In this document: positions 42,221 through 51,790 of the stretch, one piece after another
Layout of the letters: each line of letters starts with the position of its first letter
How positions within the stretch are numbered: the stretch's first letter is position 1
Origin: a virus
Strand: one strand, 5' to 3'
Length of the DNA stretch: 64,000 bases
IMG/VR virus record: IMGVR_UViG_3300031143_000003
Location: 1-64,000 of that record
The notes under the pieces: model-generated
What the model was told of the DNA's origin: nothing
Databases searched by the model: none
The model's input: the letters and a program-made list of their open reading frames with translations, nothing else
Program-made: the position numbers and the translations under genes

Positions 42221-44088
42221 TATAATGCTCCTATTTCACATGCACCACCGGCACAAGCTAATTCTCCACCTAAGTCAGTTTCATCAGATAATTCAACAAC
42301 CTTTGTTAGGTCAATTGTATGCAATGATGCAACTAGTTCATGATATTTTTCTTTTGTTATGTCTTCAAACGGAGCCTGTACGTACGTTCCTCCATTATAT
42401 GGTAAAACAGATAGTCCATTGTATGAATGTCTATTTTTCCACATCCATTTTCCTGCTTCATCCCATTCGTCATCTTTCAATGATATTGTTGCTGAAACAT
42501 TGTGCGAATTGGATCCGTTTCTATGTCCAGGTGCAACCCATTCTGATGCGACCTTTTTTACACGTTCAAGTAAATCGAATGCAGATTCTGTTCTAAGTAT
42601 CGATCCGTCTGGTGCTTTTTGTGGAATAGATATAACAGCTGTATCATGTGGTCTAAAGAAATCATCTTCAATTAGTTCAGGATGATATATTTGTAAGTAT
42701 GAATATATTGATTCGTTTTTTCCAACTCTTAATCTTCTAACATAATAATCATTATGCCATGCATGTATACCTGAACTTGTTCCCAGTACTAGACTGGTTG
42801 TTCCAGCTGGTTTCACTGTTGTTGTTCTGGCTGCTGGATTGATTCCAATTACCTTAGCTATTCGACTGTTTTCAGACTTAACCAATTTTGCAGCTGATGT
42901 CATGTCATAATTTAATACTTTTCCAGAACCTATTCCAGTCATAGAAATTCCAACTAGTGCGTCACGTTCAGTTGTTTCCTTCCAAATTTCACGAAGATAA
43001 TGGAAGTCAGTATATCCAGCTTGCAATGTTCCAATGAATGTTGCAGCCTTTACCCTAGCATCGAAATCATCCTGGGATTCAATGTTACTAACGTTAACTT
43101 CACATAAATTGCAGAATTGATATGGACGTAATGCTATTTCACAGCATGGGTTGGTACCCCAATCTTTGTCATTATTTAGATATATTCCAGGTTCACCAGC
43201 ACCAGATAATTCAACACGTTTCCATATGTCCATGAAAAACTTTTCTGTTATCTTATGTCGCATTAGTACAGCTGAGTTATTTGCTCTACCACGTTGTGGA
43301 TTCATTTCCCACCAATCACCAGCTTTACACGAAATCATATCTTCATCATGTGCACTAAATAGACTGATTAGTGCTGCTCTTCTAATTCCACCAGCCAATA
43401 CTGCATCTGCAATGTGACATACAATGTCATGTACTTCAATTGGAGATAATCCGTCGCCATCGGCTTTTGTGTCCAATATTCCAGTTATCTTTAATACACA
43501 TTCCTTTAATGGTTGTGGGCCTGGGGCTTTACCACCAGATGTAACCAACATTGCACCCTTTGGACGAATATCAGAGAAATCGAAGTCTATTCTAGAACTT
43601 CGTCTATTTCCCATGTAAGATTTCATTAACAATTTGATTGCATCAGACCAACCTTCGATTGAATCACCAATTAGGAATCGTCTAACACGTTTGTTATATG
43701 GTTTGTTTATTTTTGGTAAGTTTGATACGTGGTGATTTTGTACACTATATCCTACACCACATCCAGATAACAATAAAAACATTGTCTCACTGAATGAATC
43801 AATATGATCAATTGGTAAATACGAGCAATTGTATAATCTATTTGGTGAGATTTCAATTGGTTTACCACCAAACTGTAGACTTCTCATTGAAGGCAACACT
43901 TTTTTATCAAATACGAATTTATAATTCTCATCGATTTGATCAGTTAGTTTTGGGTAACGTTTCTTGTGCATATTCATATTTCGCGTAACCAGTTCACTCC
44001 AGGTTTCTCTACGACTTAATTCCGGCAAGTACTTTGCATATTTCATGTGTACTGTTAGATCTGACAGAATTTTATTGGAAATTTCCAT
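42220..44088 (-). CDS. Adenosylcobalamin-dependent (class II) ribonucleotide reductase
   Basis: 622 residues from ATG at 44088, favoured by AAGGAATGAAGTTT upstream; an ATG three codons earlier overlaps that site. LYNCSYLPI and NPCCEIALRPYQFCNLCEVN carry the active-site Cys residues, and the C-terminus has the redox pair CAGGAC. The layout fits the monomeric B12-dependent ribonucleoside-triphosphate reductase. It supplies dNTPs without oxygen or an NrdB radical subunit, but depends on host B12. A class C motif precedes it. Confidence 0.9.
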   Translation of the reverse strand: MEISNKILSDLTVHMKYAKYLPELSRRETWSELVTRNMNMHKKRYPKLTDQIDENYKFVFDKKVLPSMRSLQFGGKPIEISPNRLYNCSYLPIDHIDSFSETMFLLLSGCGVGYSVQNHHVSNLPKINKPYNKRVRRFLIGDSIEGWSDAIKLLMKSYMGNRRSSRIDFDFSDIRPKGAMLVTSGGKAPGPQPLKECVLKITGILDTKADGDGLSPIEVHDIVCHIADAVLAGGIRRAALISLFSAHDEDMISCKAGDWWEMNPQRGRANNSAVLMRHKITEKFFMDIWKRVELSGAGEPGIYLNNDKDWGTNPCCEIALRPYQFCNLCEVNVSNIESQDDFDARVKAATFIGTLQAGYTDFHYLREIWKETTERDALVGISMTGIGSGKVLNYDMTSAAKLVKSENSRIAKVIGINPAARTTTVKPAGTTSLVLGTSSGIHAWHNDYYVRRLRVGKNESIYSYLQIYHPELIEDDFFRPHDTAVISIPQKAPDGSILRTESAFDLLERVKKVASEWVAPGHRNGSNSHNVSATISLKDDEWDEAGKWMWKNRHSYNGLSVLPYNGGTYVQAPFEDITKEKYHELVASLHTIDLTKVVELSDETDLGGELACAGGACEIGAL

Positions 44089-44132
44089 AAACTTCATTCC
44101 TTATATATTATTAACATTTTGTTTTTGGTAAC

Positions 44133-44141
44133 TATAAATAT
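44133..44141 (-). promoter_or_regulatory. Class C-type motif before ribonucleotide reductase
   Basis: ATATTTATA, between the helicase stop and the reductase start. It is less convincing here because the gene is not structural. Confidence 0.4.
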
Positions 44142-45506
44142 CTAGCTAGGTGGATTGGCATTCAACTCGGTCATCTTTTGTTTCAACATTTTTCGAATTG
44201 TATTCTCACTGTCATCCATACCCTGCTGCAATCCCTTACCCTGAATGGAATGCTGATCATATATGTCAAAATTACCATTGTTTGTATTGATTTTTGCTGG
44301 GAAAGTTATACCATCTGGTCCAAATCTGTTCTTTATGATATGTATACGACCAGTTCCATTTGACTTGTCTTCAATTTTTCGACTTAATGACATAACAAAG
44401 TCAGATGTCATTATCTTAGAGTACGATTCTGCAATCTTATCTGCCTGAATAACATCTTCATTTAAGGCGGATCTATTTGCCTGTGACGCTGTCCATACTG
44501 GTAGCTCTAATTCTCCAGCCATACCGCGCATTTCTTCATATATGTTACCTAGTTCATGGCGCAATTCCTTGCCTTTTCCACCAGTTCCACGCAATAAATC
44601 AGCGTAATCAATTATAACTAAATCAGGTTTTTTACCTAACATTTTATATTTTTCTATGTGTGATGCTATAGTATTTATAGTCGCACCCTTTGTCGGATAG
44701 TACTTTATTACAAGATTACCAGGTATCTTCTCAACGGTTTCCTTTACTTCAGCTATATTATACTTTAGCTCTTGATTCGCTATGCCGGTTAATACTGAAT
44801 CATATCGTAGTCCAACGTACGCTTCGTTTAATTCTAGTGTGTAATGCAATACGTTGTAACCCGCCTTTATGGCTGCTGCGCCAATGTTAACGAGTAGGAA
44901 TGATTTACCAATACCAGCTGGTGCAACAACTACGCCTAATTCGCCATGGCCTAAACCACCATCCATTAGATTATCAATCTCGTCCCAGCCTGTTTTGAAT
45001 ACATGCCTTACTGCCATATTATATCTATTGTCAACCTCTTCAACGTATTCATGTCCAAGGTTCCTATCACCACCGGCAGTCATTGCTTGATCTATTCTAA
45101 CCTTTATTGCATCAAATTGTCCCAGTTTCAATAATTCAACTGAATTTAGGATGGCCTTCTTTAGCTCTTGATTCTTACAAAAGTCAATTGTTTTTTCCTT
45201 TATGAATGTCAAATCCTGTGAATCAGTGTATTTGAACGACTCCTTCAGATTCGATATCACGTTTGTGCGTAATAAATCATCTGTTATAGTAGATAACTCA
45301 ACCTTCATGACTTCCGCCGTAGGTTGAGTTTTATATTTCATAAAGTATTTTCTAACTGTATCGACTATGAATTGATTTGCGTCATTTTCAAAGTAGTCAT
45401 CTTCAAGAATATCGATGATTTGACGCAAAAAATTCTTGTCCGTAAACAAGCATGTGATGATCTTTATTTGGAACATATATCCAAAGTCACTTAGTTTATC
45501 GCTCAT
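44142..45506 (-). CDS. Replicative DNA helicase (DnaB/T4 gp41-like)
   Basis: 454 residues from ATG at 45506, which overlaps the exonuclease stop by 11 bases. A longer frame lies within that gene. N-terminal helical domain, then RecA-like motor with Walker A APAGIGKS (about 195-202), LHYTLELNE, Walker B LVIIDYADLL near 295 and TASQANRSAL. It unwinds the replication fork. A separate primase was not seen in the window. Confidence 0.92.
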   Translation of the reverse strand: MSDKLSDFGYMFQIKIITCLFTDKNFLRQIIDILEDDYFENDANQFIVDTVRKYFMKYKTQPTAEVMKVELSTITDDLLRTNVISNLKESFKYTDSQDLTFIKEKTIDFCKNQELKKAILNSVELLKLGQFDAIKVRIDQAMTAGGDRNLGHEYVEEVDNRYNMAVRHVFKTGWDEIDNLMDGGLGHGELGVVVAPAGIGKSFLLVNIGAAAIKAGYNVLHYTLELNEAYVGLRYDSVLTGIANQELKYNIAEVKETVEKIPGNLVIKYYPTKGATINTIASHIEKYKMLGKKPDLVIIDYADLLRGTGGKGKELRHELGNIYEEMRGMAGELELPVWTASQANRSALNEDVIQADKIAESYSKIMTSDFVMSLSRKIEDKSNGTGRIHIIKNRFGPDGITFPAKINTNNGNFDIYDQHSIQGKGLQQGMDDSENTIRKMLKQKMTELNANPPS

Positions 45507-46551
45507 CTTCGCTTCCTTTTTCTGCCATATTATCCAAATATCCAAATACCGTTTTAATCCATAAATCAGGATTGCGAATAGACACATTCAATTTATCACT
45601 CATCATCATAGACAAAAACGTTGGTTTATCTAATCTGCTGATTTGATCCTTTACAGTGTTTATTATTATTGACTTTGATTGTCCGTCAATATCAACGTCA
45701 GCTAGTTGCATGAGCTTAAAGTTCATTTCCAATAATTCTCTACTTTCAGCCAAAGCCTGTGATAGTTTAGTATTGTCATTTGAATTTTCAGCATAATCAA
45801 CTATTGCATCAACATCAACAACCTTGTCACTAAACAATATTGGTAATCGTTTCTGTAAGGTCTTTACGCCAGTACCCCGAACTCCTGGGATATTGTCTGA
45901 ACTATCACCTTTCATAACCCTAAACATTAGGAAGTTGTGGAAGGGTACAGAATATTCTTCAGTTACGGTTTCCTTGAAATAGAATTTCTTTTTTGTTGGA
46001 GACCAAACTTGTACCCTATCATCTACCAATTGAAGGAAATCCTTGTCCGTAGACATTATGACACATTGGCTTTTTGGATAAACCTGTTGCGATATATATG
46101 CCATTGCATCATCTGCTTCAATGTTTTCAGGTGACATTACCGTTACAGGTAACATATCTAAGTATTCAACCAATCTATGTAATTGCTGTGTCATTGCTAC
46201 ACGTTCGTCGTCTACAGTTAATAATGATGTAGAACGGGTTAACTTCTGTCTGACTCGTCTGTTAGCCTTGTAATCTGGGTAGAGCTTACGCCTTCTAACT
46301 GATCCGCCTTTTCCGTCGAAACAGATTATAACCCTTGTTGGTTTGATGTTTTTAATTGCAAACCCAATTGACAGTAGAAAACCCGTTATTCCACCAATAT
46401 GCACTCCATCCTCATTTTGCGAGGGATTAACTGCAAATGCTCGTATAAATGTATTCAGACCATCTATCAATAATATCCTATCATTTTGATGGCTATTATC
46501 GCGATTGTCTGCACTTAGATTGTCAAATATTTTTAAATAGTCTTTATTCAT
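45496..46551 (-). CDS. 5'-3' exonuclease / RNase H (T4 Rnh-like FEN family)
   Basis: 351 residues. LLIDGLNTFIRAF, VIICFDGKGGSVRRRKLYPDYK, EADDAMAYIS, STDKDFLQLV and KGDSSDNIPGVRGTG give the metal-binding acids and helix-hairpin-helix region of the FEN/5'-exonuclease family. It removes RNA primers from Okazaki fragments. Coupled to the helicase gene. Confidence 0.93.
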   Translation of the reverse strand: MNKDYLKIFDNLSADNRDNSHQNDRILLIDGLNTFIRAFAVNPSQNEDGVHIGGITGFLLSIGFAIKNIKPTRVIICFDGKGGSVRRRKLYPDYKANRRVRQKLTRSTSLLTVDDERVAMTQQLHRLVEYLDMLPVTVMSPENIEADDAMAYISQQVYPKSQCVIMSTDKDFLQLVDDRVQVWSPTKKKFYFKETVTEEYSVPFHNFLMFRVMKGDSSDNIPGVRGTGVKTLQKRLPILFSDKVVDVDAIVDYAENSNDNTKLSQALAESRELLEMNFKLMQLADVDIDGQSKSIIINTVKDQISRLDKPTFLSMMMSDKLNVSIRNPDLWIKTVFGYLDNMAEKGSEDER

Positions 46552-46570
46552 ATGATTGATAATCTATACG

Positions 46571-46843
46571 TTAGTTTATATTCGATATATAATACATTTC
46601 CTCACCAATTCTCCAATTCGATCTTGAATCGTCCTTGGCTACAGCGATCTTATATGTTTTTCTAATCTCAGATAATGCAGCGTTTACTTCAACTGTTGTG
46701 CGTAATCCATTTACTGATATAGTATTGAATAGCTTTCGCTTAGTCACATTAGACCATTTTTTCGTTTGGTCGTCCTGTACCTTTTTTCCAGTGTCAATAT
46801 CTGTTTTTTTGACTTCTGCCAAATGTACTGTTAATCGTTTCAT
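46571..46843 (-). CDS. Hypothetical 90-residue basic protein with a long leader
   Basis: Basic and beta-rich with no recognised motif. AGGAGATACAT before the ATG is a strong ribosome site. Its mRNA would have a leader of about 130 bases from the class B promoter, containing a 14-bp inverted repeat. Such a leader is exceptional in this compact genome. Function unknown. Confidence 0.6.
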   Translation of the reverse strand: MKRLTVHLAEVKKTDIDTGKKVQDDQTKKWSNVTKRKLFNTISVNGLRTTVEVNAALSEIRKTYKIAVAKDDSRSNWRIGEEMYYISNIN

Positions 46844-46871
46844 ATGTATCTCCTATTTATTTGTTTATATA

Positions 46872-46944
46872 ACATGGAACAATTGCTTGAAATTGTAATT
46901 CCAACGTATTAATTCGTCGGTAGCACAGTTCAATTGTTCCATGT
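46872..46944 (-). ncRNA. Long inverted-repeat leader or candidate small RNA
   Basis: Perfect 14-bp arms (46872-46885 and 46931-46944, ACATGGAACAATTG and its complement) with a 45-base internal region that has weaker pairing of its own. It lies between the class B promoter (46979) and the 90-residue gene. No T run follows directly, so an attenuator is less likely than a structured leader, protein-binding site or processed RNA. Confidence 0.5.
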
Positions 46945-46978
46945 GTATATTTGCTATTGCTTAATTGTTTTATGTATG

Positions 46979-47003
46979 TAAATATAAGAAATATATTTGA
47001 CAT
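46979..47003 (-). promoter_or_regulatory. Class B promoter with long downstream leader
   Basis: TTTTTTTATGTCA, 11 bases, TATATTTAC: the best match to the class consensus. Confidence 0.8.
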
Positions 47004-47016
47004 AAAAAAATAAATG

Positions 47017-47208
47017 TTACAATACTTTCACAACTGGCGATTTGACAATTGCTTCAACTTCGAATTCAATACCTGAGTCGGCAAAGTCTTCATGTGTTTT
47101 TACTTCTGCATCTGTTACAGATACTGCTTCGATTAAATATGTTTCACGCTTATATCGTACACCCTTACCTGTGTCGATTGCGAATTTTACTTTTGAAAAA
47201 TAATACAT
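47017..47208 (-). CDS. DUF4494-like protein, 63 residues
   Basis: FAIDTGKGVRYKRETYLIEAVSVTDAEVKTH resembles DUF4494 proteins (YLVDAxSFTEAEAR), which are common in Bacteroidota and their phages. A small beta-alpha-beta protein, ending VVKVL. It supports the host assignment. Function unknown. Follows recA/uvsX by 10 bases. Confidence 0.68.
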   Translation of the reverse strand: MYYFSKVKFAIDTGKGVRYKRETYLIEAVSVTDAEVKTHEDFADSGIEFEVEAIVKSPVVKVL

Positions 47209-47218
47209 ATGCTTTTCC

Positions 47219-48349
47219 TTATCCTATTGGTACGTCATCGTTTCCAATTGTAATATCATCTATTCCGATATCGTCAATCTTGTATGACATGATTAATGTT
47301 TCACAAATTTTATCGTATATTCTAGCTTTTCTAGCCGGGTCACCAAGTATCTTTGTTTCAAAATCCTTTGATAGGAATTTAATTGTCTCATCAGTGTGTG
47401 TGTCGATATATGTATACCAAGCTCCACCAATTGAAACTAACTCGTAGTCCTTCATGACCTGTAGCCAACTGCCTGTATCATCGATGCCTGATTCAAAGTA
47501 TATATTGAATTCAGCTTCTCGTAATGGTGGTCCCATTCTATTCTTAACCACTTTACATTTGGTCTTTATTCCAATAACCTGTTCTTTGCCCATTATCTTA
47601 GCCTTAATTTGGCCTGCAGCCTTAAGACGTAATCTACATGATGCATGGAACTGTATTGCTTTACCACCTGAGGTTGTATATTTGTCACCAAACATTACCC
47701 CTAGTTTTTCACGTAATTGATTCGTGAATATCAAACAAACTCGTTCTCTACCAATCATCTGTGTGATTTTCCGCATTGCCTTTGACAGTACAATAGCTTT
47801 ACTGGTAGCCCATCCGTCTTTGCTATAATCTGCAGCTTGTTCAACCTTAGTTGTTGCTGCAGCAATAGAGTCGACTACTATGGTAACTAGTTTATTGTTA
47901 CTAGATTCCTTTACCTTTGTTATAATACTCTCAATTACGTCAAATATATCCTCAACCGCTTCCAACTGTACATATAGCATCTTGGCTACATCTATACCGA
48001 TGGCACGTAGAAATACCTCATCCATAGCATTTTCAGTATCAATGTATACTGCTAATCCGTCTTTTTTCTGAGTATTTGCTAAAGCATGGGCGGCCAATAG
48101 TGATTTACCACTGGCCTCCATACCTGTAATTTCGGTTATCCTTCCAACTGGCAATCCACCATTTGGACGATTTGCGATAGTTAAGTCTAACAAAGATGAG
48201 CCAGTCGATATCCATTCAGTCAAATCAGTTGGAGTATCTTCAGATCCATCTAAAAAATAGGCAACCTTCATTCCCTTGAATTTTTTGTTTAGTGAGTCTG
48301 CCAATACATCAGCTAATTCATCGTGATTTGCGTTAATATCCTTTGCCAT
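47219..48349 (-). CDS. uvsX: RecA/UvsX-type recombinase
   Basis: 376 residues. Walker A GMEASGKS at about 76-83, then TIVVDSIAAA (Walker B) and LIFTNQLREKLGVMFGDKYTTSGG, where loop 2 would lie. It is nearer to phage UvsX/RecA hybrids than to bacterial RecA and ends in an acidic tail (IDDITIGNDD). It forms filaments on ssDNA for recombination-dependent replication and repair. Follows the ssDNA-binding protein gene. Confidence 0.94.
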   Translation of the reverse strand: MAKDINANHDELADVLADSLNKKFKGMKVAYFLDGSEDTPTDLTEWISTGSSLLDLTIANRPNGGLPVGRITEITGMEASGKSLLAAHALANTQKKDGLAVYIDTENAMDEVFLRAIGIDVAKMLYVQLEAVEDIFDVIESIITKVKESSNNKLVTIVVDSIAAATTKVEQAADYSKDGWATSKAIVLSKAMRKITQMIGRERVCLIFTNQLREKLGVMFGDKYTTSGGKAIQFHASCRLRLKAAGQIKAKIMGKEQVIGIKTKCKVVKNRMGPPLREAEFNIYFESGIDDTGSWLQVMKDYELVSIGGAWYTYIDTHTDETIKFLSKDFETKILGDPARKARIYDKICETLIMSYKIDDIGIDDITIGNDDVPIG

Positions 48350-48360
48350 AGTCTATTGTC

Positions 48361-49122
48361 CTACTTAGATGCAAATAAGTCATCAAATGCTGCGCCAATA
48401 TTATCGGTTTGCGTTGTGTCTGTTACTGCTGCCACAGTCTTTGATTCAGTTACTGTCTCAGGTGAACCTTCTTCACCGCCATTTAACCAAGTAGCTAATG
48501 CTGCTTTTAGGTCATCATATGATTGCTTCTTAAAGATATCATATACGTCTTTTTGACCAGTGATGATCTTGTCTGCGATGTTTTTGTCAGACGTTGCAGG
48601 CGTTTGATTAGGCTTAACTCTAATTCCTGTTTTTGGGAAATTCCCATTTTCAGCTGGAGTATAATCAACAGAAATATCTCTACCACCGGAAAGGTCAGTA
48701 ATATCTCCGTAATCTGGATCAGCAATGAATCCTAGTAATTCGGTGTAAACTTGTTTTCCGAATCCCCAGAATTTAACACCTTCCGATTCTTGGCCGCGTA
48801 CAATAACTGGAACATATACTCTCATTTTTGGAGTTAGTTTCTTTGATAATTTCCAATCGTCTGATTTTCCTGTTGATCTTAGCTGTTGTGCAAATTCATC
48901 AACTGGATCAGCCTCTCCATATGTTACTGGCGATAGGAAGTTTTTCTTACCTAAATCATAATGGAAGTACATTTCCAAAAATGGATTTTCTTTATTGAAT
49001 TGATATGGGACGATACGTACCACGTTGTTACCTGGTTCCGGCTTCCATAAGTTGTTTTGTTTTCCTGTTTGTGATTGTAAGTTATTTAGCTTACGTCTTA
49101 TTGCATCTAGATCTAGTGCCAT
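48361..49122 (-). CDS. Single-stranded DNA-binding protein (gp32-like)
   Basis: 253 residues from ATG at 49122, preferred because AGGAGAAATGACT gives better spacing than the ATG two codons earlier. It begins LDAIRRKLNNLQSQ (like the gp32 N-terminal cooperativity region), has an OB-like centre with NNVVRIVPY and KFWGFGKQVY, and ends in a Thr/Ser-rich acidic tail FDDLFASK. It coats ssDNA and recruits replication proteins. Class B promoter upstream. Confidence 0.85.
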   Translation of the reverse strand: MALDLDAIRRKLNNLQSQTGKQNNLWKPEPGNNVVRIVPYQFNKENPFLEMYFHYDLGKKNFLSPVTYGEADPVDEFAQQLRSTGKSDDWKLSKKLTPKMRVYVPVIVRGQESEGVKFWGFGKQVYTELLGFIADPDYGDITDLSGGRDISVDYTPAENGNFPKTGIRVKPNQTPATSDKNIADKIITGQKDVYDIFKKQSYDDLKAALATWLNGGEEGSPETVTESKTVAAVTDTTQTDNIGAAFDDLFASK

Positions 49123-49157
49123 AGTCATTTCTCCTTTAGTAATTATTAATTGATATG

Positions 49158-49182
49158 TAAATATAAGAATTTTTTTTGATAT
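49158..49182 (-). promoter_or_regulatory. Class B promoter before the ssDNA-binding protein
   Basis: ATATCA-N11-TATATTTAC with a strong T run upstream, about 35 bases before the start. Confidence 0.78.
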
Positions 49183-49200
49183 AAAAAAATCCGTATGCGT

Positions 49201-49542
49201 TTATTTCCAAAATAGTTGTATTGAAATTATTGATAATGATAATAATAGTGAGGTAGCGGTCTTAATGTTAATAGACTCTCCCATAAACACGCTTGTTAAA
49301 ACTGCATATGCTGCTATGCCTATTGCAAAGCATATGAATCTGCCTGGCCAAACTTCGCCAAAATGTTCATATGCAAATTTAGTACCTAAAATTATGGTGT
49401 AGGATATTGTTGTTCCGCCGACGGCAGATAGGATGAGTGGGTTCGAGTCGAACCATTTCCATATGAACTGTCCATTTGTCTGGAACCAGATCATTGTTTG
49501 TCCAAGCAAAAACAGGCTTGAAGCGATAAGTAAGTTATTCAT
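49201..49542 (-). CDS. Small four-segment membrane protein
   Basis: 113 residues with four hydrophobic segments (about 4-20, 35-53, 68-86, 93-111), the size and layout of half-size DMT/EmrE-like transporters. Some marine phages encode similar small proteins. No charged residue of EmrE type (Glu14) is obvious, so transport is uncertain. Own class B promoter. Confidence 0.65.
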   Translation of the reverse strand: MNNLLIASSLFLLGQTMIWFQTNGQFIWKWFDSNPLILSAVGGTTISYTIILGTKFAYEHFGEVWPGRFICFAIGIAAYAVLTSVFMGESINIKTATSLLLSLSIISIQLFWK

Positions 49543-49576
49543 GTAGCAATGTTTATTTGTTATTTGTTATTTGATA

Positions 49577-49601
49577 TAAATATAAGAAAAAAATATGACA
49601 T
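49577..49601 (-). promoter_or_regulatory. Class B promoter before the four-segment membrane protein
   Basis: TTTTTTTATGTCA, 11 bases, TATATTTAT. Confidence 0.78.
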
Positions 49602-49639
49602 AAAAAAATATTTTACTATCTTTTATGTCATATTTAATA

Positions 49640-50044
49640 TTATTTTAGTTTTGTTCGAATGTATATAATCTCTTTTACACCAGTGTTTACTTGTCGATAT
49701 CCACCATCGGACGTTAACAATATACTATCAGCATAATTTTGCCAATCCAATATAAATGTCTTATCCAATACTCCATTATTTGCTAACATTATTACTGCAT
49801 TTAATGCGTTTATTGTATACAATGTATTTGTATGCTTCTTTCTATGTAATGATATAGTATTGGGTATAATTGTTATATCAACGTTTGGTTCAATGTTATA
49901 TGTACACATCAACTCACGACGATCTTGTGTGTCATGTAACACAAAAATCTTATTATATAATACATCATACGTATTTATTATATTATCGACTGTCTTTGTC
50001 AGTGTATTTGTCGTTGCAAATGTGCATAATAACTGTGTTCTCAA
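49640..50044 (-). CDS. Hypothetical 134-residue protein, TTG start
   Basis: The start codon is TTG at 50044 with GGAGAAATAAA directly upstream, so a non-ATG start is well supported. LLCTFATTNTLTKTVDNII followed by YDVLYNKIFVLHD and ELMCTYNI resembles an uncharacterised protein of T4-like cyanophages as far as I recall. Mixed alpha/beta; function unknown. Confidence 0.62.
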   Translation of the reverse strand: MRTQLLCTFATTNTLTKTVDNIINTYDVLYNKIFVLHDTQDRRELMCTYNIEPNVDITIIPNTISLHRKKHTNTLYTINALNAVIMLANNGVLDKTFILDWQNYADSILLTSDGGYRQVNTGVKEIIYIRTKLK

Positions 50045-50086
50045 TTTATTTCTCCAAGTTATACAATTTATTTCGGTATACTTGTT

Positions 50087-51790
50087 TTATTTTGTTGCGT
50101 TTGCAAATACTTTACCTAATTTTGGATCATCTAACACCGATTGGACTATTAATTTTTTGTCTAGTAAATATTGTAGCATACTTGATTGACTATTTCCAGC
50201 TAATCTATTTTCATCTGAATTACCAACTTTCCTTGCGTTTTCCCATTCGGTTCGATATTCTTCGCGTCTTTCTGGATTTGTTGACATAGATATTAGGAAT
50301 CCACGATAGATATTGTCAGATGATAACTTGTTACTACCTCTTCCACTGCGCTTAAGTAATCCTCGTCCTAATCCTAGACCAATCAATATTGTTTTTCCTA
50401 GGCCAGACTTAAGTGATGCTATTTTCTTTATGTCAACCTTACTATCGACAGATTGCTTAAACGTGTCTCTAGCGTTTGTGTGGGCTTTATCATCTAAATC
50501 AAACATTTCCGATAATATGTCTGGAGTGGTTCCAGCTGCTAAGCTTTCTCCATCTATTAGTATGGATGCACGTTGTTGTGTATGTGTTGCTACAACGTTA
50601 ACGCCTTCATATGCCTTATCACTAGTTTTGTATGTGTCTTCACTATCACCAGATCTAGGTTCAACATGTTGCTTTATGAAGTCAACGATATTGCTATTAC
50701 TTTTCTTCTGATTGATATTGGTTGCACAAATTATAATATTGTCGCCATGTTCCCTATCCATATAATCTGATTTGGATGGGGTGCCATTGTCAGTGTTATC
50801 AAATGCAACAACGTGTTCTAGGTCAATGTTGTTTAGGTCAAGTGGTAGTCCAGTGTATGGGTCCTTTCCGCCTTGTTCAAGTATCGACCGCCAAACAAAT
50901 CTACCCCTATCACTAGATGGTGGATTACCACGTTTTACAGATAATTTACCATTTTCATCCTTGGCTATGGATTTGTCGTTTTTGTTGGATGTTATACTAC
51001 CATCTTCTCTAATGTATCCTAGGAAGTGTAGTCCTCTACCCTTATCGCCTGTTCCACCCTTACCAACCAATGAATTTCTGAATTCTTCTGGTAACAGTTT
51101 GTATGAATCGTTCACGAACTTGTCTGAAACTGTTATTGGCTTTGATGCGTCTACAAATTTCTTAATGTGTTTTGGTGATCCATCGCCATATGCTTTTATG
51201 AGGTAATCGGCATTATCAGTCATTGATTTGACGTCCAAATATCCTAATCTATTCTTTCCAATACCTGCATTTGGACGACCCTCATATAACAATCCCTTTG
51301 TAAATATACCGTTTGCTGAATTCCTAGTTTCAATTGGTACATTTGACATAAGCGTGTCTATTTCACGTAATCTAGATTGTGTCTCGTCGCTATCAGCTGT
51401 GATTGCAGCTTTTTGCTTATCGGTCAAATTGGCATTGTTGTCGCCAATTAGCTTAGTTTGTATTTTTTTCGTGGTCTTGCTCTTTGTTGGCTTATCCGGC
51501 TTAGCATCATTCGACTTTTCTACTTCTCCAGCTGTTGTGTCTTTGCCGGATATAGTTACCTTTGTACTATCTCGCATTTTACCTTTCAGTTTCGATTTAT
51601 ATTTTGCAAAATCCGCAGAATTATTGAATCGTAGTTCGAATATGAATATATCGACTATTTCCTTTGGTATGCCCTCGGCCAATAACACTTGCTCGAGCAT
51701 TAATACGTGTTGTGGATCATTGAAGTTTGGTGTTCCATCAGATAGTTGATGGCTCAGCTCGTTCAGTATTTTGTCTATGTCTAGTTTCAT
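50087..51790 (-). CDS. Large protein with central HNH domain
   Basis: 567 residues. N-terminal ~60 residues helical, then a Lys/Thr-rich linker (about 65-115). A Cas9-like HNH module in the middle has DPYTGLPLDLNNIDLEHVV, EHGDNIIICATNINQKK, and Asp-Leu-Glu-His as catalytic core. The C-terminal part is helical with a glycine-rich segment (GLGKTILIGLGLGRG). A class C motif is just upstream, so it may be late and virion-associated rather than a homing nuclease. Confidence 0.72.
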   Translation of the reverse strand: MKLDIDKILNELSHQLSDGTPNFNDPQHVLMLEQVLLAEGIPKEIVDIFIFELRFNNSADFAKYKSKLKGKMRDSTKVTISGKDTTAGEVEKSNDAKPDKPTKSKTTKKIQTKLIGDNNANLTDKQKAAITADSDETQSRLREIDTLMSNVPIETRNSANGIFTKGLLYEGRPNAGIGKNRLGYLDVKSMTDNADYLIKAYGDGSPKHIKKFVDASKPITVSDKFVNDSYKLLPEEFRNSLVGKGGTGDKGRGLHFLGYIREDGSITSNKNDKSIAKDENGKLSVKRGNPPSSDRGRFVWRSILEQGGKDPYTGLPLDLNNIDLEHVVAFDNTDNGTPSKSDYMDREHGDNIIICATNINQKKSNSNIVDFIKQHVEPRSGDSEDTYKTSDKAYEGVNVVATHTQQRASILIDGESLAAGTTPDILSEMFDLDDKAHTNARDTFKQSVDSKVDIKKIASLKSGLGKTILIGLGLGRGLLKRSGRGSNKLSSDNIYRGFLISMSTNPERREEYRTEWENARKVGNSDENRLAGNSQSSMLQYLLDKKLIVQSVLDDPKLGKVFANATK

